Under the pieces are notes generated by a model, which worked only from the letters and a program-made list of their open reading frames with translations, did not search any database and was not told the origin of the DNA. From Deltaproteobacteria bacterium (GTDB lineage Bacteria; Desulfobacterota; GWC2-55-46): a DNA stretch of 64,000 nt. Of the stretch, positions 9,679 through 17,605 are shown in pieces. The stretch spans positions 62,001-126,000 of the forward strand of contig JADLDY010000001.1 in assembly GCA_020846435.1 (NCBI GenBank), in the 5' to 3' direction. The number at the start of each line of letters is the position of its first letter. Positions within the stretch are counted from its first letter, which is position 1. The translations under genes were made by a program, and so were the position numbers.

Positions 9679-10029
9679 ATGATCCACGGCATAGGCATAG
9701 ACACAGTCGAGATATCGAGGTTCAAGCGGGCCCTCGACAGGTGGGGAGACAGGCTGAAAACCCGCCTGTTCACGCCGGGCGAGCTCGCCTATTGCCTCGG
9801 ACAGAGGAGCCCTGAGCGCCATCTTTCAGCCAGGTTCGCCGCCAAGGTAAGTTTTTTCAAGGCGCTCGGAAGGCCCCTTTGCTACCGTGACGTCGAAGTC
9901 TCAAGGGACTCAACAGGGGCGCCCTCTCTCGTGTCGAACGCTATCGAAAAAGGCATGAGCGTGTCTGTCTCCATCTCGCACGACGGAGACCTCAGCATAG
10001 CCGAGACGGTCATCGAGAGGGTCTCTTGA
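9679..10029 (+). CDS. acpS: Holo-ACP synthase AcpS with altered metal-site residue
   Basis: Transfers 4'-phosphopantetheine from CoA to acyl carrier protein. The 116-residue protein has the family start IGIDTVEISRF, including the catalytic Asp, then FAAK and KALG, and ends with the expected SVSISHDG. The central family motif is normally FAAKEAxxKALG, whose Glu ligates Mg2+. Here it reads FAAKVSFFKALG, so Val stands where Glu is expected. Reading the codons (gcc aag gta agt ttt ttc aag) confirms this. Context (pdxJ-acpS-nnr) supports the assignment. Whether the enzyme is active, or the substitution is a sequence error, cannot be settled here. Confidence 0.88.
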   Translation: MIHGIGIDTVEISRFKRALDRWGDRLKTRLFTPGELAYCLGQRSPERHLSARFAAKVSFFKALGRPLCYRDVEVSRDSTGAPSLVSNAIEKGMSVSVSISHDGDLSIAETVIERVS

Positions 10030-11588
10030 AGATAGCCGATTCTCTGACCATCCGTTCAATCGACAAAATCGCAATTGAAAAATACGGCATCCCTGGCCTC
10101 TCTCTCATGGAGAACGCCGGCAGGGGCGCCGCCGATATAGCGTTAAGGGAACTCGGGGGAGCGTCTGTTGGAGCGAAGGCGGTTATCTTCGCGGGCAAGG
10201 GCAACAACGGCGGGGACGGGTATGTGGTTGCCCGCCTTTTGCGTGACGCCGGCGTCAAGGTCATAGTCTTCAGCCTCTGCAGGACAGGCGAGCTCAAGGG
10301 GGACGCCGCCGCTAATGCTTCCGCCTGGATGAAGATGGGCGGTAAGGTAATAGAGATCCTTACAAGCGAGGCGGCCCAAGCCGCTCGCCGGACAGTTGAA
10401 GAAGCGTCAATCGTCATCGACGCCATATTCGGCACCGGCCTCACGAAAGTTGTCAAAGGCGTCCACGCCGACGCCATAAGGCTCATCAACGGCGCGGCTA
10501 AAAATGTTTTGTCCATCGACATCCCCTCGGGCGTGAACGCGACTACCGGAGCTGTCCTCGGCGAGGCCGTGAAGGCGGGCGTGACGGCGACGATGGCAAT
10601 GCCCAAGCTCGGCCTCTTTCTTTTTCCAGGAAGGTCGTACGCTGGCAGGGTCGAGGTCGTTGACATAGGCGTTCCCAAAGAGGTGATCGAGGACCCTTCC
10701 ATCAGATGGAACCTACTTGGTCCCTCTGACATGAAAACGATATTGAAGCCGAGGAATCAGGACGCGCACAAGTCCTCTCACGGCCATCTCCTCGTGCTCG
10801 CGGGCTCCCCGGGCATGACAGGCGCGGCGTATATGTCCGGGATGGCTGCCATGCGGACAGGCGCGGGCCTCGTGACAATCGGCGTGCCTCAAAGCCTTCA
10901 CGACATAATGGAAGTAAAGACGACTGAAGTCATGACAATCGGCCTCAGGGAGACGACGGGCAGGCGGCTCGGGGCCGCCTCTTATGAGGAGATAAAGCGC
11001 GCTCTTGCAGGCAAGAGCGCGCTTGTAATAGGGCCGGGGGCCGGGACTTCCGAAGAGCTGGCGCGTCTCATCGGCCTCATCCTTCAGGATATTCATATCC
11101 CGTTAGTCATAGACGCCGACGGTCTCAACTCGTTTGCCACGAAGATAGCTTCTCTCAAGGGCATGAAGTCAGAGGTAGTCCTCACTCCCCACCCCGGCGA
11201 GATGTCGCGCCTTCTCAATAGCGACATACCGTCCATACAGGCGGACAGAGTGGGGGCGGCCCAAAGGCTAGTTGAGATGACAGGCGCGGTTGTCGTGTTG
11301 AAGGGCGCGTGCTCGGTCATTGCCTGCCCGGACGGACAAGTCTATTTAAACCCCACGGGCAACCCCGGGCTAGCAACGGCCGGCACCGGCGACATACTCT
11401 CCGGCATGCTCGGGGCGTTTCTCGCGCAGGGCTACAAAGCCTCCGAGGCTTCGGCCGCAGCGGTCTACATCCACGGGCTTGCCGCTGACGAGGCTAAAAA
11501 GAAGACCGGCGAGATAGGCATGATGGCTACCGACCTCCTTGAGCATATACCCGGCCTCGTCAATTCATTTGCCGGGACAAGAAATTGA
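10026..11588 (+). CDS. nnr: Bifunctional NAD(P)HX epimerase/dehydratase
   Basis: Repairs hydrated NADH and NADPH. Residues 1-~215 form the YjeF_N epimerase domain with GKGNNGGDGYVVARLL; the C-terminal ~280 residues form the ADP-dependent dehydratase (ribokinase-like) domain with a GPGAGTS loop and the nucleotide-binding NPTGNPGLATAGTGD. The length of 520 residues matches the fused form. The start is TTG overlapping the acpS stop; an ATG first appears only at residue ~28, which would cut the epimerase domain, so TTG is preferred. The end overlaps tsaE. Confidence 0.95.
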   Translation: MKIADSLTIRSIDKIAIEKYGIPGLSLMENAGRGAADIALRELGGASVGAKAVIFAGKGNNGGDGYVVARLLRDAGVKVIVFSLCRTGELKGDAAANASAWMKMGGKVIEILTSEAAQAARRTVEEASIVIDAIFGTGLTKVVKGVHADAIRLINGAAKNVLSIDIPSGVNATTGAVLGEAVKAGVTATMAMPKLGLFLFPGRSYAGRVEVVDIGVPKEVIEDPSIRWNLLGPSDMKTILKPRNQDAHKSSHGHLLVLAGSPGMTGAAYMSGMAAMRTGAGLVTIGVPQSLHDIMEVKTTEVMTIGLRETTGRRLGAASYEEIKRALAGKSALVIGPGAGTSEELARLIGLILQDIHIPLVIDADGLNSFATKIASLKGMKSEVVLTPHPGEMSRLLNSDIPSIQADRVGAAQRLVEMTGAVVVLKGACSVIACPDGQVYLNPTGNPGLATAGTGDILSGMLGAFLAQGYKASEASAAAVYIHGLAADEAKKKTGEIGMMATDLLEHIPGLVNSFAGTRN

Positions 11589-12031
11589 TGGAAGAGGTTT
11601 TCCGTTACAGGTCCTCTTCGCCTGAAGAGACCGAGAGGATAGGCGAGCGTCTGTCGGCTTCGTTGAAAGAGGGCGACCTCGTCGCGCTCATCGGCGAGCT
11701 TGGAGGAGGCAAGACCCGCTTCGTAAGGGGGCTGGCAAAAGGGCTCGGGTCAAAGGGCTTTGTCAAGAGCCCGAGCTTCACGATTGTGAATGTCTATGAG
11801 GGCGGCAGGCTCCCCCTCTATCACATAGACCTCTACAGGATAGGCAGGGCCTCAGAGTTCGAGAGCGCGGGGCTCGACGAGCTGATATATGGCCACGGGG
11901 TCTCAGCCATTGAGTGGGCTGACAAGGCCCCTGAGCTTCTGGGCGAGTGCAGGACAACCGTCAGTTTTTCCTATGCCGGGGAGTTTGAGAGAGAAATTGA
12001 AATTCGGGTTAAAGGTGCTGGAAAAGTTTGA
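11588..12031 (+). CDS. tsaE: tRNA t6A37 synthesis ATPase TsaE
   Basis: Component of the machinery that installs threonylcarbamoyl on A37 of ANN-decoding tRNAs, working with TsaB and TsaD. The 147-residue protein shows the P-loop LIGELGGGKTRFVRGLAKGLG shortened by the usual spacing, KSPSFTIVN, YHIDLYRIG and the late IEWADK motif. ATG 11588 overlaps the nnr stop; a TTG one codon upstream is the alternative. It ends the pdxJ-acpS-nnr-tsaE run; a 58-bp gap separates it from lpdA. Confidence 0.95.
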   Translation: MEEVFRYRSSSPEETERIGERLSASLKEGDLVALIGELGGGKTRFVRGLAKGLGSKGFVKSPSFTIVNVYEGGRLPLYHIDLYRIGRASEFESAGLDELIYGHGVSAIEWADKAPELLGECRTTVSFSYAGEFEREIEIRVKGAGKV

Positions 12032-12089
12032 GAGTGCTGTGATATAAGGAAAGATACCAAAGTTCGCGGTTATCAGGGGGATGGATTAG

Positions 12090-13481
12090 ATGAGAGAGTT
12101 CGATGTTGTCATCATCGGGGCAGGCCCCGGCGGTTATGTCTCCGCGATAAGGGCGGCCCAGCTCGGCGCGAAGGTCGCGGTCATAGAGAGGAACAAGATC
12201 GGCGGCACCTGCCTCAACTGGGGCTGCATACCCACGAAAGCGCTCTACTACTCGGCCAGGGCCCTTGAGGCGGCCAGGCACGCCTCCGACTTCGGCGTCA
12301 ATGTGGGAGAGGTGAGCTTTGACCTCGCGAAGGCGGTCGACAGGAAAGACGGGGTTGTAAAAAAGCTCGTCGGCGGCATAGAGCAGCTCCTCAAAGGCAA
12401 CAAGGTCGAGGTCATAAGGGGAGACGGCTTCGTCGAAGCGGCTGGCAGGGTCAGGGTCACGAAGGCTGACGGAGTTGAAGAACTCTCCTGCAAATCGATA
12501 ATAATAGCGACAGGCTCTGAGCCTGCCCTTATACCGGCTTTCAATATTGACAGGAAGAATGTGCTCACCTCGACCGAGATGCTCGATATAAAGAAGGTGC
12601 CCTCTTCGCTCCTCGTCATCGGCGGCGGAGTAATGGGCTGTGAGTTCGCCTCGATGTTCTCTTCCTTCGGCAGCAAGGTCATGATAGTCGAGCTCCTTCC
12701 GACCATCCTGTCGACTGAAGACAAGATGGTCTCGAGGGTCATCGCGAAAAGATACAAGGAGACCGGCGTCGAAGTCCTGACCGAGGTCCAGGTCGAGTCT
12801 GTCAAGGCCGAAGGCGGACAGGTCAAGACCACTCTCAAGGATGGCAGAGAGTTCATAACCGAGAAGGTCATGGTAGCCATAGGCCGCTCGTTCAACTCCG
12901 TTGGCATAGGCCTCGACAAGCTTGGCGTCGCGATGGAGAAGGGCAGAGTCAGTGTTGACGACAGGATGGAGACGAGCGTCAAGGGCATATACGCCATAGG
13001 AGACGTTACCGGCAAGATGCTGCTCGCGCACGTCGCGTCCGTTCAGGGCATAGTCGCCGCGAACAACGCGATGGGAAAAGACGCGAGGATGGACTACTCG
13101 GTCATACCGGCAGGCATCTTCACCGACCCGGAGATAGCCTCAGTCGGCATGCGCGAAAAAGAGGCAGAGGCAAAGGGCATTACTGTTGCCGTCGGCAGGT
13201 TCCCGTACGCCGCGAGCGGCAAGGCGATGGGAATGGGCGAGACCGAAGGCTTCGTGCAGATAGTCTCTGACCCGGCGACAGACAAGGTGCTTGGGTGCTC
13301 CATAGTGGGCGCGCACGCCACAGACCTAATAGGCGAAGTGGCCCTCGCCATGAAGACCGGCGCGACTGTAAAGGATATAGCGGAGACCATACACGCCCAC
13401 CCGACGCTCCCTGAGATAGTGATGGAAGCGGCGGAGGATGTGCATGGGATGGCGATACATAAGATTGGCAGGAAGAAGTAG
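12090..13481 (+). CDS. lpdA: Dihydrolipoyl dehydrogenase
   Basis: FAD enzyme that reoxidises dihydrolipoamide in 2-oxoacid dehydrogenase or glycine cleavage complexes. It has the N-terminal FAD motif GAGPGGYVSAIRAAQLG, the redox-active GGTCLNWGCIPTKAL (Cys near 41 and 46), the NAD motif VIGGGVMGCEFAS, the second FAD motif YAIGDVTGK and the C-terminal His-Glu pair in HAHPTLPE. At 463 residues it is complete. No E1, E2 or gcv genes are beside it, so the partner complex is unknown. An AGGGGGAT lies before the ATG. Confidence 0.96.
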   Translation: MREFDVVIIGAGPGGYVSAIRAAQLGAKVAVIERNKIGGTCLNWGCIPTKALYYSARALEAARHASDFGVNVGEVSFDLAKAVDRKDGVVKKLVGGIEQLLKGNKVEVIRGDGFVEAAGRVRVTKADGVEELSCKSIIIATGSEPALIPAFNIDRKNVLTSTEMLDIKKVPSSLLVIGGGVMGCEFASMFSSFGSKVMIVELLPTILSTEDKMVSRVIAKRYKETGVEVLTEVQVESVKAEGGQVKTTLKDGREFITEKVMVAIGRSFNSVGIGLDKLGVAMEKGRVSVDDRMETSVKGIYAIGDVTGKMLLAHVASVQGIVAANNAMGKDARMDYSVIPAGIFTDPEIASVGMREKEAEAKGITVAVGRFPYAASGKAMGMGETEGFVQIVSDPATDKVLGCSIVGAHATDLIGEVALAMKTGATVKDIAETIHAHPTLPEIVMEAAEDVHGMAIHKIGRKK

Positions 13482-13486
13482 ATTCC

Positions 13487-13607
13487 AGGCCGCTCAAAAA
13501 GTCCATCTGCTTTGTTGTCAGCGTCGCTCATAATTGCGGCGTACATGAAGAGTACGCCTCATTCCTCGCTCCTCGACGCCTCGCATATGGAGCTTTTTGA
13601 GCAGCCT
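13487..13607. repeat. ~120-bp interspersed repeat, copy 2
   Basis: This is one of the best-preserved copies. It begins AGGCCGCTCAAAAAGTCCAT and ends ATGGAGCTTTTTGAGCAGCCT less its first base; the ends are near-perfect inverted complements. It sits 6 bp after the lpdA stop and upstream of lysC, so it could act as a transcript 3' hairpin. Confidence 0.88.
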
Positions 13608-13666
13608 GAATAAGATATGGTTTTTTGCTATTCAGCAGTTTTCATAAAGTCTGAAAGGATTCTTTC

Positions 13667-14908
13667 ATGGCACTGATAGTCCAGAAGTTCGGCGGCACCT
13701 CCGTCGGCAACATGGATAGGATAAAGAATGTGGCCAAGCGGGTTGCCAGGACCTTCAGCGAAGGCAACGAGGTCGTCGTTGTGCTCTCGGCCATGTCAGG
13801 CGAGACCAACAGGCTCGTTGGCCTGTGCCACGAGGCGAGCGAGTTCCCAATAGGCAGGGAATACGACCTCGTCATCTCGACAGGCGAGCAGGTGACAATA
13901 GGCCTCCTTGCCATAGTTTTAAAAGAGATGGGCTACAACGCCAAGAGCCTCCTCGGCCATCAGGTGCCCATCGTGACAGACTCGCAGTTCGCCTCAGCGA
14001 GGATAGAGTCGATAGACGGCCAGAAGATGAAAGAAGAGCTCTCAAAAGGCACGATACTCGTAGTGGCCGGGTTCCAGGGCGTTGACCCGCTCGGCAATAT
14101 CACGACACTCGGCAGGGGAGGCTCTGACACCACGGCCGTGGCCATAGCCGCCGCCTTGAAGGCCGACCTCTGCGAGATATACACCGACGTCGAAGGCGTC
14201 TACACGACAGACCCGAATGTATGCCAGGAGGCCAGGAAGCTTGAGAGGGTCTCCTATGACGAGATGCTTGAGATGGCGAGCCTCGGGGCCAAGGTGCTCC
14301 AGACGAGGTCTGTAGAGTTCGCGAAGAAATACGAAGTCCCGGTAATGGTCAGGTCTTCATTTAACGACGCCGCCGGGACGCTTGTCTGCAAGGAGGACGA
14401 GGAAATGGAAAAGGTCGTAGTCTCGGGCATCACATACAACAAGAACGAGGCCAAGATTTCGGTCCTGAGGGTGCCAGACAGGCCGGGGATAGCGGCAAAG
14501 CTCTTCCGCCCGCTTACCGAAGCCGGGATAAACGTGGACATGATAGTCCAGAACATCAGTCAGGACGCGCACACAGACCTCACCTTCACAGTCTCGAAAG
14601 AGGACTTCAAGAGGGGCCTCAAGATAGTCCAGGAGACGGCCAGCCAGATAGAGGCGAAGGATGTCGTCGGAGACCCTAATATCGCGAAGATCTCGATAGT
14701 AGGCGCTGGCATGAGAAGCCACGCCGGGGTAGCCTCCCAGATGTTCGACGTAATGGCCCGGGAAGGCATAAACATACAGATGATATCAACCTCCGAGATA
14801 AAGGTATCCTGCGTGGTCGACGTGAAGTACACGGAGCTCGCGGTAAGGGTCCTCCATGAGGCGTTCGGCCTGGGAAAGAGCGAAGTGGTCGAGGAGAAGC
14901 AAGGCTAA
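13667..14908 (+). CDS. lysC: Aspartate kinase
   Basis: First step of the aspartate family pathway (Lys, Thr, Met, Ile). The kinase domain opens with LIVQKFGGTSVG and includes the GRGGSDTTAVAIAAAL loop near residues 149-164. Two ACT domains occupy the last ~150 residues, visible as VLRVPDRPGIAAKLF and ISIVGAGMRSHAGVASQMF, and would bind the allosteric end product. At 413 residues it is the usual alpha-type length. It precedes cimA, as in Geobacter-like genomes, with a repeat between. Confidence 0.97.
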   Translation: MALIVQKFGGTSVGNMDRIKNVAKRVARTFSEGNEVVVVLSAMSGETNRLVGLCHEASEFPIGREYDLVISTGEQVTIGLLAIVLKEMGYNAKSLLGHQVPIVTDSQFASARIESIDGQKMKEELSKGTILVVAGFQGVDPLGNITTLGRGGSDTTAVAIAAALKADLCEIYTDVEGVYTTDPNVCQEARKLERVSYDEMLEMASLGAKVLQTRSVEFAKKYEVPVMVRSSFNDAAGTLVCKEDEEMEKVVVSGITYNKNEAKISVLRVPDRPGIAAKLFRPLTEAGINVDMIVQNISQDAHTDLTFTVSKEDFKRGLKIVQETASQIEAKDVVGDPNIAKISIVGAGMRSHAGVASQMFDVMAREGINIQMISTSEIKVSCVVDVKYTELAVRVLHEAFGLGKSEVVEEKQG

Positions 14909-14909
14909 C

Positions 14910-15024
14910 AGGCTGCTCAAAAAGTTCATCTGCGTTGTTGTCTTCGTCGGTTGTCCGGCGTGGAGCGTTAGTGGCTCGTGCCTTGCTCCTCGACGCCTGG
15001 CAGCTGGAGCTTTCTGAGCAGCCT
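14910..15024. repeat. ~120-bp interspersed repeat, copy 3 (divergent)
   Basis: Begins AGGCTGCTCAAAAAGTTCATC and ends TGGAGCTTTCTGAGCAGCCT when the overlong end is trimmed. The middle has drifted: the usual GCGGCGTAC/GTACGCCTCAT blocks are replaced by GGCGTGGAGCG and GTGGCTCGTGCC, and those two changes keep partial pairing. It lies between lysC and cimA. Confidence 0.82.
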
Positions 15025-15135
15025 GAACAAAAACGAAAGTTTATAAATTTTTCATTGCTTAGTCGCTGAACGCTCCTCGCAATGATGAAGCTTCCATCTG
15101 AATTTTCACGATAAACGGTCACGGACACGGAACAT

Positions 15136-16716
15136 ATGATACTCCTTTACGATACGACTCTCAGGGACGGCACCCAGGCCGAGGACATCTCCTTTTCCGT
15201 CGAGGACAAGGTAAGGGTAGCCAGAAGCCTCGATGAGCTTGGCGTCCATTACATCGAAGGCGGCTGGCCCGGTTCCAACCCCAGGGACATAGAGTTCTTC
15301 AAGGCCGTTGCCGCCGAGAAACTGAGCCGCGCCGCCCTCGTGAGCTTCGGTTCGACCAGAAAGGCCGGGGTGAAGGCAAAGGACGACGCCAACTTGAAGG
15401 CGCTCCTTTCCTCGCGTACGCCCGTCATAACCATATTCGGCAAGACCTGGAAGCTCCATGTCACAAAGGCATTGAGGGTCTCTCTCGAAGAGAACCTCGA
15501 GATGATCTTTGATTCCGTGAGCTACCTGAAGAAGAAGGTCGACAAGGTCTTCTACGACGCCGAGCACTTTTTTGACGGCTACAAGGACGACCCGGCCTAC
15601 GCGCTCGAAACTCTCAAGGCGGCAGAGGACGCAGGGGCAGACTACCTCGTGCTTTGCGACACCAACGGAGGGACATTGCCGTTCGAGGTCGCCGAGATAA
15701 TGAGGGAGGTAAAGCTCAGGACCTCAGTGCCTGTCGGCATTCACGCGCACAACGACTCCGAAACGGCCGTGGCCAACTCGCTTTGCGCGGTAAGGGAAGG
15801 GGCAATGATGGTGCAGGGCACCATCAACGGATTCGGCGAAAGGTGCGGGAACGCCAATTTGTGCTCCATCATCCCGGCCCTCAAGGTCAAGATGGGGCTC
15901 GACTGCCTCTCCGGCGAACAGCTCAAAAAACTGCGCTCGACCGCGCGATTCGTCAACGAGATAGCGAATTTGCCGCACGCCAAGCATCAGCCCTATGTCG
16001 GCGACAGCGCCTTCGCGCACAAGGGCGGCATACACGTGAGCGCCATTTTGAAAAACCCGGCCACCTACGAGCACATGATGCCCGAGCTCGTCGGCAACCA
16101 CCAGAGGGTGCTCGTCTCCGACCTCTCCGGCAGGTCGAACATACTTTACAAGGCTGAGGAGTACGGGGTCGACATCAAGAGCGGGTCGGACGTCGTCAGA
16201 GACGTTCTCGCCGAGCTCAAGTCATTAGAGCACCAGGGCTTCCAGTACGAAGGCGCTGAAGCTTCCTTCGAGCTCCTCATCCAGAAGGCTCTCAAGAAAA
16301 AGCAGAGATACTTCAAGCTCCTCGACTTCAGGGTGATAGACGAAAAGAGGAGCGAGGACGAGGCCCCGCACGCAGAAGCGACGATAAAGCTCGAAGTGGG
16401 CGGCGTCGTCGAGCATACGGCGGCCGAGGGGAGCGGCCCGGTGAACGCCCTCGACAAGGCGTTGAGAAAGGCGCTCGAGAGGTTCTACCCGGCCATAAAG
16501 GACGTCCAGTTACTGGACTTCAAGGTAAGGGTGCTGGAAGGCATGCAGGGCACAGCCGCGAAGGTGCGGGTCCTGGTCGAGTCCGGCGACAGCGCCGACA
16601 AGTGGGGCACGGTCGGGGTCTCTGACAACGTAATAGAGGCGAGCTGGCAGGCTCTCGTCGACAGCCTCGAGTACAAGCTCTCCAAGGACCAGCGAAAGAA
16701 AAAAAGCCGCAAATAG
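15136..16716 (+). CDS. cimA: (R)-citramalate synthase
   Basis: Condenses acetyl-CoA with pyruvate to citramalate, the first step of the threonine-independent isoleucine route. The protein starts [19 protein letters not shown], the HMGL-like TIM-barrel signature, and carries [15 protein letters not shown] and [16 protein letters not shown] regulatory LeuA_dimer-type domain fills residues ~390-520. The ~526-residue length and the [10 protein letters not shown] start fit the CimA-type family rather than LeuA. It is an alternative to 2-isopropylmalate or homocitrate synthase, but the lysC-cimA context favours isoleucine synthesis. Confidence 0.93.
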   Translation: MILLYDTTLRDGTQAEDISFSVEDKVRVARSLDELGVHYIEGGWPGSNPRDIEFFKAVAAEKLSRAALVSFGSTRKAGVKAKDDANLKALLSSRTPVITIFGKTWKLHVTKALRVSLEENLEMIFDSVSYLKKKVDKVFYDAEHFFDGYKDDPAYALETLKAAEDAGADYLVLCDTNGGTLPFEVAEIMREVKLRTSVPVGIHAHNDSETAVANSLCAVREGAMMVQGTINGFGERCGNANLCSIIPALKVKMGLDCLSGEQLKKLRSTARFVNEIANLPHAKHQPYVGDSAFAHKGGIHVSAILKNPATYEHMMPELVGNHQRVLVSDLSGRSNILYKAEEYGVDIKSGSDVVRDVLAELKSLEHQGFQYEGAEASFELLIQKALKKKQRYFKLLDFRVIDEKRSEDEAPHAEATIKLEVGGVVEHTAAEGSGPVNALDKALRKALERFYPAIKDVQLLDFKVRVLEGMQGTAAKVRVLVESGDSADKWGTVGVSDNVIEASWQALVDSLEYKLSKDQRKKKSRK

Positions 16717-16731
16717 AAAAAAGGGCTTAAT

Positions 16732-17148
16732 ATGAGCCTTGATAAGCGCTACCCCGCTTTCATCATCATCCTCGCCGTATTTCTCGGCTTCTTTCTTTTC
16801 ACTTCAGATGTTTTTCGCAATGACCGTCAGGCGGCGCAGGGCCGCCAGGCGGTCATTGACAACGCCTTCGCAAAGCCAGCGCCCTCTTCCCAGCCATCTC
16901 AACCAGAATCGTCCCTTCCGGTATTCCCGATAGACCTGAACAAGGCTTCCGTCGAGGACCTCATCCTCTTGCCCGGCATCGGGGAGAAGACCGCGCAAAG
17001 GATAGTCGATAAAAGGGGCGAGCTGGACGGCTTTGACTCTGTCGATGACCTCCTGGAAGTGAAGTGGGTCGGCAAAGCCAAACTGGAAAAGATAAGGGGC
17101 CTTGTAACGATAGAACAAAGGGAAAAGAAAAAACAGGGGCCTTTTTGA
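16732..17148 (+). CDS. ComEA-like helix-hairpin-helix protein
   Basis: 138-residue membrane-anchored protein. One N-terminal membrane helix (residues ~8-24) is followed by a Ser/Pro/Gln-rich linker (~48-62). A ComEA-type helix-hairpin-helix then begins at PIDLNKASVEDLILLPGIGE and continues with the second hairpin around WVGKAKLEKIRGL. The family binds double-stranded DNA non-specifically; ComEA does so during natural transformation. No other competence genes are nearby, so a DNA-uptake role is inference. It starts 15 bp after cimA. Confidence 0.85.
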   Translation: MSLDKRYPAFIIILAVFLGFFLFTSDVFRNDRQAAQGRQAVIDNAFAKPAPSSQPSQPESSLPVFPIDLNKASVEDLILLPGIGEKTAQRIVDKRGELDGFDSVDDLLEVKWVGKAKLEKIRGLVTIEQREKKKQGPF

Positions 17149-17275
17149 GAGACTTTTTCGTTTTTTACCTTAAAAATACGCCACAAATGCGCTGATTTCA
17201 GATATATTGTCAGTGCGTCTGGATTTTCTGCGTGCTTTCTTTCCCATTCATCATTTAATTATTATCGGAGCTCTC

Positions 17276-17605
17276 ATGCCTGAAGACATACTCGCGGAAC
17301 TTCGCGCCAAGGAAGTCGAGCTCGAGGCCCGCATAAACGAGGCCAGGCGCGAGGCCTCGTCCATCAGGGAGGCGGCCTTGAAGTCCGCCCGCGATATAAA
17401 GGCCGCCGGGGCCAGTGAGCTCGAAGGTGAGCTCAAGGCGTTCATCGACGAGAGGACAAGGGAGATGAACGATGAGGCGGCTTCAATTGAGGAGAAAGGC
17501 CGGCAAGAGGCCTTAAGGCTCAAGGAGATCGGCGAGAGGAATTTCGAGAGGGCAGTGGAAGAGGTCGTGAAGTTCATAAAACAGCCGCGAGGCGGTCAGC
17601 TGTGA
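17276..17605 (+). CDS. V/A-type ATPase peripheral stalk subunit (H/G type)
   Basis: 109-residue, almost wholly charged alpha-helical protein with long heptad patterns, rich in Glu, Arg and Ala. It is the first gene of the ATPase operon, where the coiled-coil G/H subunit that pairs with subunit E is expected. The ATG at 17276 has TCGGAG just upstream. An in-frame GTG at 17207 would add 23 unrelated hydrophobic residues; I reject it. The stop overlaps the start of subunit I by 4 bp. Sequence identity in this family is low, so the assignment rests mainly on position and coiled-coil character. Confidence 0.85.
   Translation: MPEDILAELRAKEVELEARINEARREASSIREAALKSARDIKAAGASELEGELKAFIDERTREMNDEAASIEEKGRQEALRLKEIGERNFERAVEEVVKFIKQPRGGQL

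Noticed and set aside
17207-17275. Upstream GTG start for the first ATPase gene
   Set aside because: It adds 23 hydrophobic and aromatic residues unlike any stalk subunit, while the ATG at 17276 has a Shine-Dalgarno sequence.
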